DNA from: Pedobacter sp. Leaf216
Lineage (GTDB): Bacteria > Bacteroidota > Bacteroidia > Sphingobacteriales > Sphingobacteriaceae
Direction of reading: 5' to 3'
Length of the DNA stretch: 64,000 bases
Assembly: GCF_001421515.1 (NCBI RefSeq)
Contig: NZ_LMKM01000016.1
Location: 1 to 64,000, forward strand
Below are positions 61,842 through 64,000 of this stretch, piece by piece; positions within the stretch are counted from its first letter, which is position 1; the number at the start of each line of letters is the position of its first letter. The notes under the pieces are model-generated. The model had not been told where the DNA came from, searched no databases, and was given only the letters and a program-made list of their open reading frames with translations. The position numbers and the translations under genes are program-made.

Positions 61842-62911
61842 TTTCTGCCATCCAAAACTGTTAAAAGGCGGTTTAAATCTTCCTCTGTATTGTAAAAATG
61901 GAACGAAATCCGGGTTCCCGTTCCCCTGGGTGAACATATTATTTTTGCCTCGGCAAGTTGGTTTACTTTGTTTTCATGCAACGGCATACTCATAATAGTT
62001 GATTGGTATTTTCTATCCAGCATCCAGTCTGGAATTAACCCCCTCGAATTTAATTCGAATCTGGCTTTGTTGCTTAACGTTTGTGTCAGTTTCTCAATCG
62101 AATCGAAACCGATTGCAGCAAGCTCCGCTAAACTTTCGTTTAATGCACCAAAGTTTAACGTATCCAAATGCCCCGGTTCAAAACACATTGATAAATGGGT
62201 TTTTCCCTTCAAAAATGGAGTATTTGGTAATTCTGCCAGTTTCTTTTGGCTGTAAACTGCCTCTTTCATTTGATCGGAAAGAAAAACATATCCATTTCCA
62301 AAGCCACCTAAAAGCCATTTATAACCACTTCCAATCAAGGCATCCAATCCTGATTTTTCAAAATCAAACGCTGTTGTGCCTGTAAACTGTGTGCCGTCAC
62401 CAACTAATAAAAGTTTAGGGTAGTTACTTTTAAGTTTCTGAATAAACTCATCGTCCATTCTTAATCCGCTGATGTACTGCACCATGCTAAATGAAAATAC
62501 TGTGGGCTTAAAAGTATCAATTGCATGGATAATATTTTCCTCTAAATTTTTATCAATTGCCACTGTACGGTATTCGAAACCACCACTGCGCACAGGATAA
62601 CTCACTGATAGATATTCTTCTTCCAATAGCAGAAAACGATGGTTTTTATCCAATCCGGCCAACAAAGTATTAAACCCGACCGAGAAATTTTGAACAAGAA
62701 AGGTGTTTTCAGTTTTTGATCCGAAAAGGCCGCTTATAGTATTTCTCAGCTTATCGATTAATGGCAGGTTTTCCGTTCTGAACATGCTTCCTCCGGCAAT
62801 AAAATCGTCATCATGTTTGGTTCTCCAATCAGCAATATTTTGAGATAAGATACCAGCGTTTGCAGTATTGAGGTAAGTATAGGCTTCGAGGATCGGAAAA
62901 GATAGGTTCAT
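61838..62911 (-). CDS. Aminotransferase class V-fold PLP enzyme, candidate EgtE
   Basis: Length 357 aa from the ATG at 62911 (MNLSFPILEAY). An earlier TTG at 62917 lies inside a promoter-like box. The PLP lysine is in GSGYKWLLGGFGNGY; LLVGDGTQFTGTTAFDF binds the cofactor, and TRISFHFYNTEEDL forms the C-terminal end. Class V enzymes include cysteine desulfurases, kynureninases and the C-S lyase EgtE that converts the hercynyl-cysteine sulfoxide to ergothioneine. Position next to egtB and egtD, where an EgtE is needed, supports that role; the motifs alone do not prove it. Confidence 0.75.
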   Translation of the reverse strand: MNLSFPILEAYTYLNTANAGILSQNIADWRTKHDDDFIAGGSMFRTENLPLIDKLRNTISGLFGSKTENTFLVQNFSVGFNTLLAGLDKNHRFLLLEEEYLSVSYPVRSGGFEYRTVAIDKNLEENIIHAIDTFKPTVFSFSMVQYISGLRMDDEFIQKLKSNYPKLLLVGDGTQFTGTTAFDFEKSGLDALIGSGYKWLLGGFGNGYVFLSDQMKEAVYSQKKLAELPNTPFLKGKTHLSMCFEPGHLDTLNFGALNESLAELAAIGFDSIEKLTQTLSNKARFELNSRGLIPDWMLDRKYQSTIMSMPLHENKVNQLAEAKIICSPRGTGTRISFHFYNTEEDLNRLLTVLDGRN

Positions 62912-62914
62912 GCT

Positions 62915-62922
62915 CAAAATTA
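62915..62922 (-). promoter_or_regulatory. -7 box (TAATTTTG) of the PLP-enzyme gene
   Basis: Exact TAnnTTTG on the minus strand, 3 bp before the ATG at 62911; predicts a leaderless mRNA and supports the start chosen. Confidence 0.45.
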
Positions 62923-63022
62923 GCAGAAATACGTATAAAACAAACAGTCTAAGTTTTTAAACTGAATTTTATACAAACCTATGAGAAACACGATTGTTAT
63001 TTATACAATTCGAGACGTTACT

Positions 63023-63499
63023 ATGGACAATCAAACATCAATACTGATTACAGAACTGAAAAAGCTATTAAATGGAGGAGGGGCCCATGTAGGTTTTAAA
63101 GATGCCGTTGCCGATCTGCCATTTAATTTATTAGGAGAAAAGCCCCATAATTTGCCTTATAGCATTTGGCAACTGGTAGAACACATAAAAATTGCCCAAT
63201 GGGATATGCTCGAATTTAGTAAAGACGGTTCGCACCAATCGCCAAAATGGCCCGATGAATATTGGCCTAAAGCACTTGCTCCAACAGATGAAGCAGCCTG
63301 GAACAATACACTGAAGCAGATTGATAGTAATTTAAATGAATTTATTGCGCTTTTGGATGCTGCTGATTTATTTGAGGCAATTCCACATGGCGATGGACAA
63401 AGTGTATTGCGTGAAGCTTTGCAGATTGCTGATCATAATGCTTATCATGTTGCTGAAATTGTAGTCATCAGGCGTTTAATGGGGGCCTGGAAAAGTTAG
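63023..63499 (+). CDS. DinB-fold protein with three-histidine metal site
   Basis: Length 158 aa from the ATG at 63023; an upstream in-frame ATG at 62981 would add 14 residues. Four-helix DinB fold with the metal ligands His54 (QLVEHIKIAQ), His138 and His142 (DHNAYHVAEI). DinB-fold proteins include bacillithiol and mycothiol S-transferases, maleylpyruvate isomerases and the N-terminal part of EgtB. Located beside an ergothioneine locus, it is a candidate for a thiol-dependent transferase. Cytosolic, no signal peptide. Confidence 0.85.
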   Translation: MDNQTSILITELKKLLNGGGAHVGFKDAVADLPFNLLGEKPHNLPYSIWQLVEHIKIAQWDMLEFSKDGSHQSPKWPDEYWPKALAPTDEAAWNNTLKQIDSNLNEFIALLDAADLFEAIPHGDGQSVLREALQIADHNAYHVAEIVVIRRLMGAWKS

Positions 63500-63672
63500 G
63501 TGTTTCAACACGGATTTACATGGATTTAAATTTGTTTGTATTTCACAACAACATCGCTGAGAAAGATGTCTCATTCAGGCCTTATTATTGACGCTTATGC
63601 AACCAAAATTTGTAAAAATAACCCGCTACATTTAATCATGCGATTTTACATAACTGAATTAATTAAATAACT

Positions 63673-64000
63673 ATGTTACAAAATTCCAAAGCATTCAGCT
63701 CATTTTCTGTAGATGATTTACAGAAAGCAAAAGATTTTTACCAGGGTATATTGGGTATTGAGGTTAAAGATAACCCGATGGGATTGATTGAGTTAGTAAT
63801 ATCTGGCTCAACTAATGTATTACTATATCCAAAGCCCAATCACGTTCCGGCAACGTTTACTGTGCTTAATTTTCCGGTTGATAATATAGATCAAACAGTG
63901 GATGAACTTATAGCAAAGGGGGTGCAATTCGAGATTTACAATCAGGACACGATTAAAACAGATGAAAAAGGTATATCCCGCGGAAATGGAGGACCAAATA
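63673..64000 (+). CDS. VOC (glyoxalase/bleomycin resistance) family protein, cut by the window end
   Basis: 109 codons are visible from the ATG at 63673. [25 protein letters not shown] is the typical start of a VOC beta-alpha-beta-beta-beta module (read as two pieces), followed by [25 protein letters not shown], the second module's start. The typical metal-ligand positions cannot all be judged because the end is missing. It follows the DinB gene by 173 bp in the same direction; a thiol-dependent role is possible but unproven. Confidence 0.8.
   Translation, partial: MLQNSKAFSSFSVDDLQKAKDFYQGILGIEVKDNPMGLIELVISGSTNVLLYPKPNHVPATFTVLNFPVDNIDQTVDELIAKGVQFEIYNQDTIKTDEKGISRGNGGPN

Noticed and set aside
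61968-62385. Plus-strand frames inside the PLP-enzyme gene
   Set aside because: Shadows of the minus-strand coding sequence; no independent signal.

Overview
The window reads as a chromosomal segment of a Bacteroidota bacterium, most likely a Sphingobacteriaceae member close to Pedobacter. This rests on the SusC/SusD pair, a FecR-type anti-sigma factor with an ECF sigma factor, GH92/GH95/sialidase-type glycosidases, the absence of Shine-Dalgarno sequences, repeated TAnnTTTG (-7) promoter boxes just upstream of start codons, and intergenic palindromic repeats typical of the group. No rRNA or tRNA gene and no CRISPR array was recognised, and no prophage.

Layout. (1) 1-1.8 kb: the 3' end of a group II intron followed by a composite tandem array whose units step in length by 25 bp. 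(2) 1.9-12.1 kb: housekeeping and accessory genes (polyprenyl synthetase, RNase R, a sialidase-like protein with a fused dipeptide-type ABC ATPase and an exonuclease, DUF1579, DUF72, and a DUF433/DUF5615 toxin-antitoxin-like pair). (3) 12.1-19.5 kb: an arginine-centred block (arginine decarboxylase, CtlX-type hydrolase, arginine-deiminase-like protein, divergent argS) with a PhnA gene. (4) 19.5-32.6 kb: TSUP and AI-2E family transporters, mnmE, an unknown membrane protein, a molybdate uptake operon led by a small SUOX-like protein, an EamA/GNAT pair with a divergent LysR regulator, a GIN-domain protein, and a GAF histidine kinase coupled to a 63-aa ORF. (5) 32.6-37.2 kb: divergent GH95 and GH92 glycosidases. 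(6) 37.25-38.6 kb: a second, unrelated tandem array in two blocks of four units. (7) 38.7-48.6 kb: a sigma/FecR/SusC/SusD operon with a zinc metalloprotease and a DUF3347 protein. (8) 48.9-55.2 kb: a 5-oxoprolinase operon (pxpB, pxpC, pxpA) with an NRAMP-fold transporter that lacks the metal-binding motif and an M1 aminopeptidase. (9) 55.8-64.0 kb: an ergothioneine locus.

The most notable part is region 9. Five tightly packed genes encode a flavoprotein disulfide reductase, a betaine-type ABC ATPase, a permease fused to a substrate-binding domain, EgtB and EgtD. A convergent EgtE-like PLP enzyme, a three-histidine DinB-fold protein and a VOC protein follow. Read together they suggest synthesis, uptake, reduction and possibly conjugation of ergothioneine or a related thiol-histidine betaine. 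The substrate-binding domain of the transporter is in circularly permuted order: the half that normally ends such proteins comes first.

Limits: functions are assigned from remembered family motifs without database searches. Start codons were moved from the longest reading frame where an internal ATG, a signal peptide or a promoter box made this clearly better.
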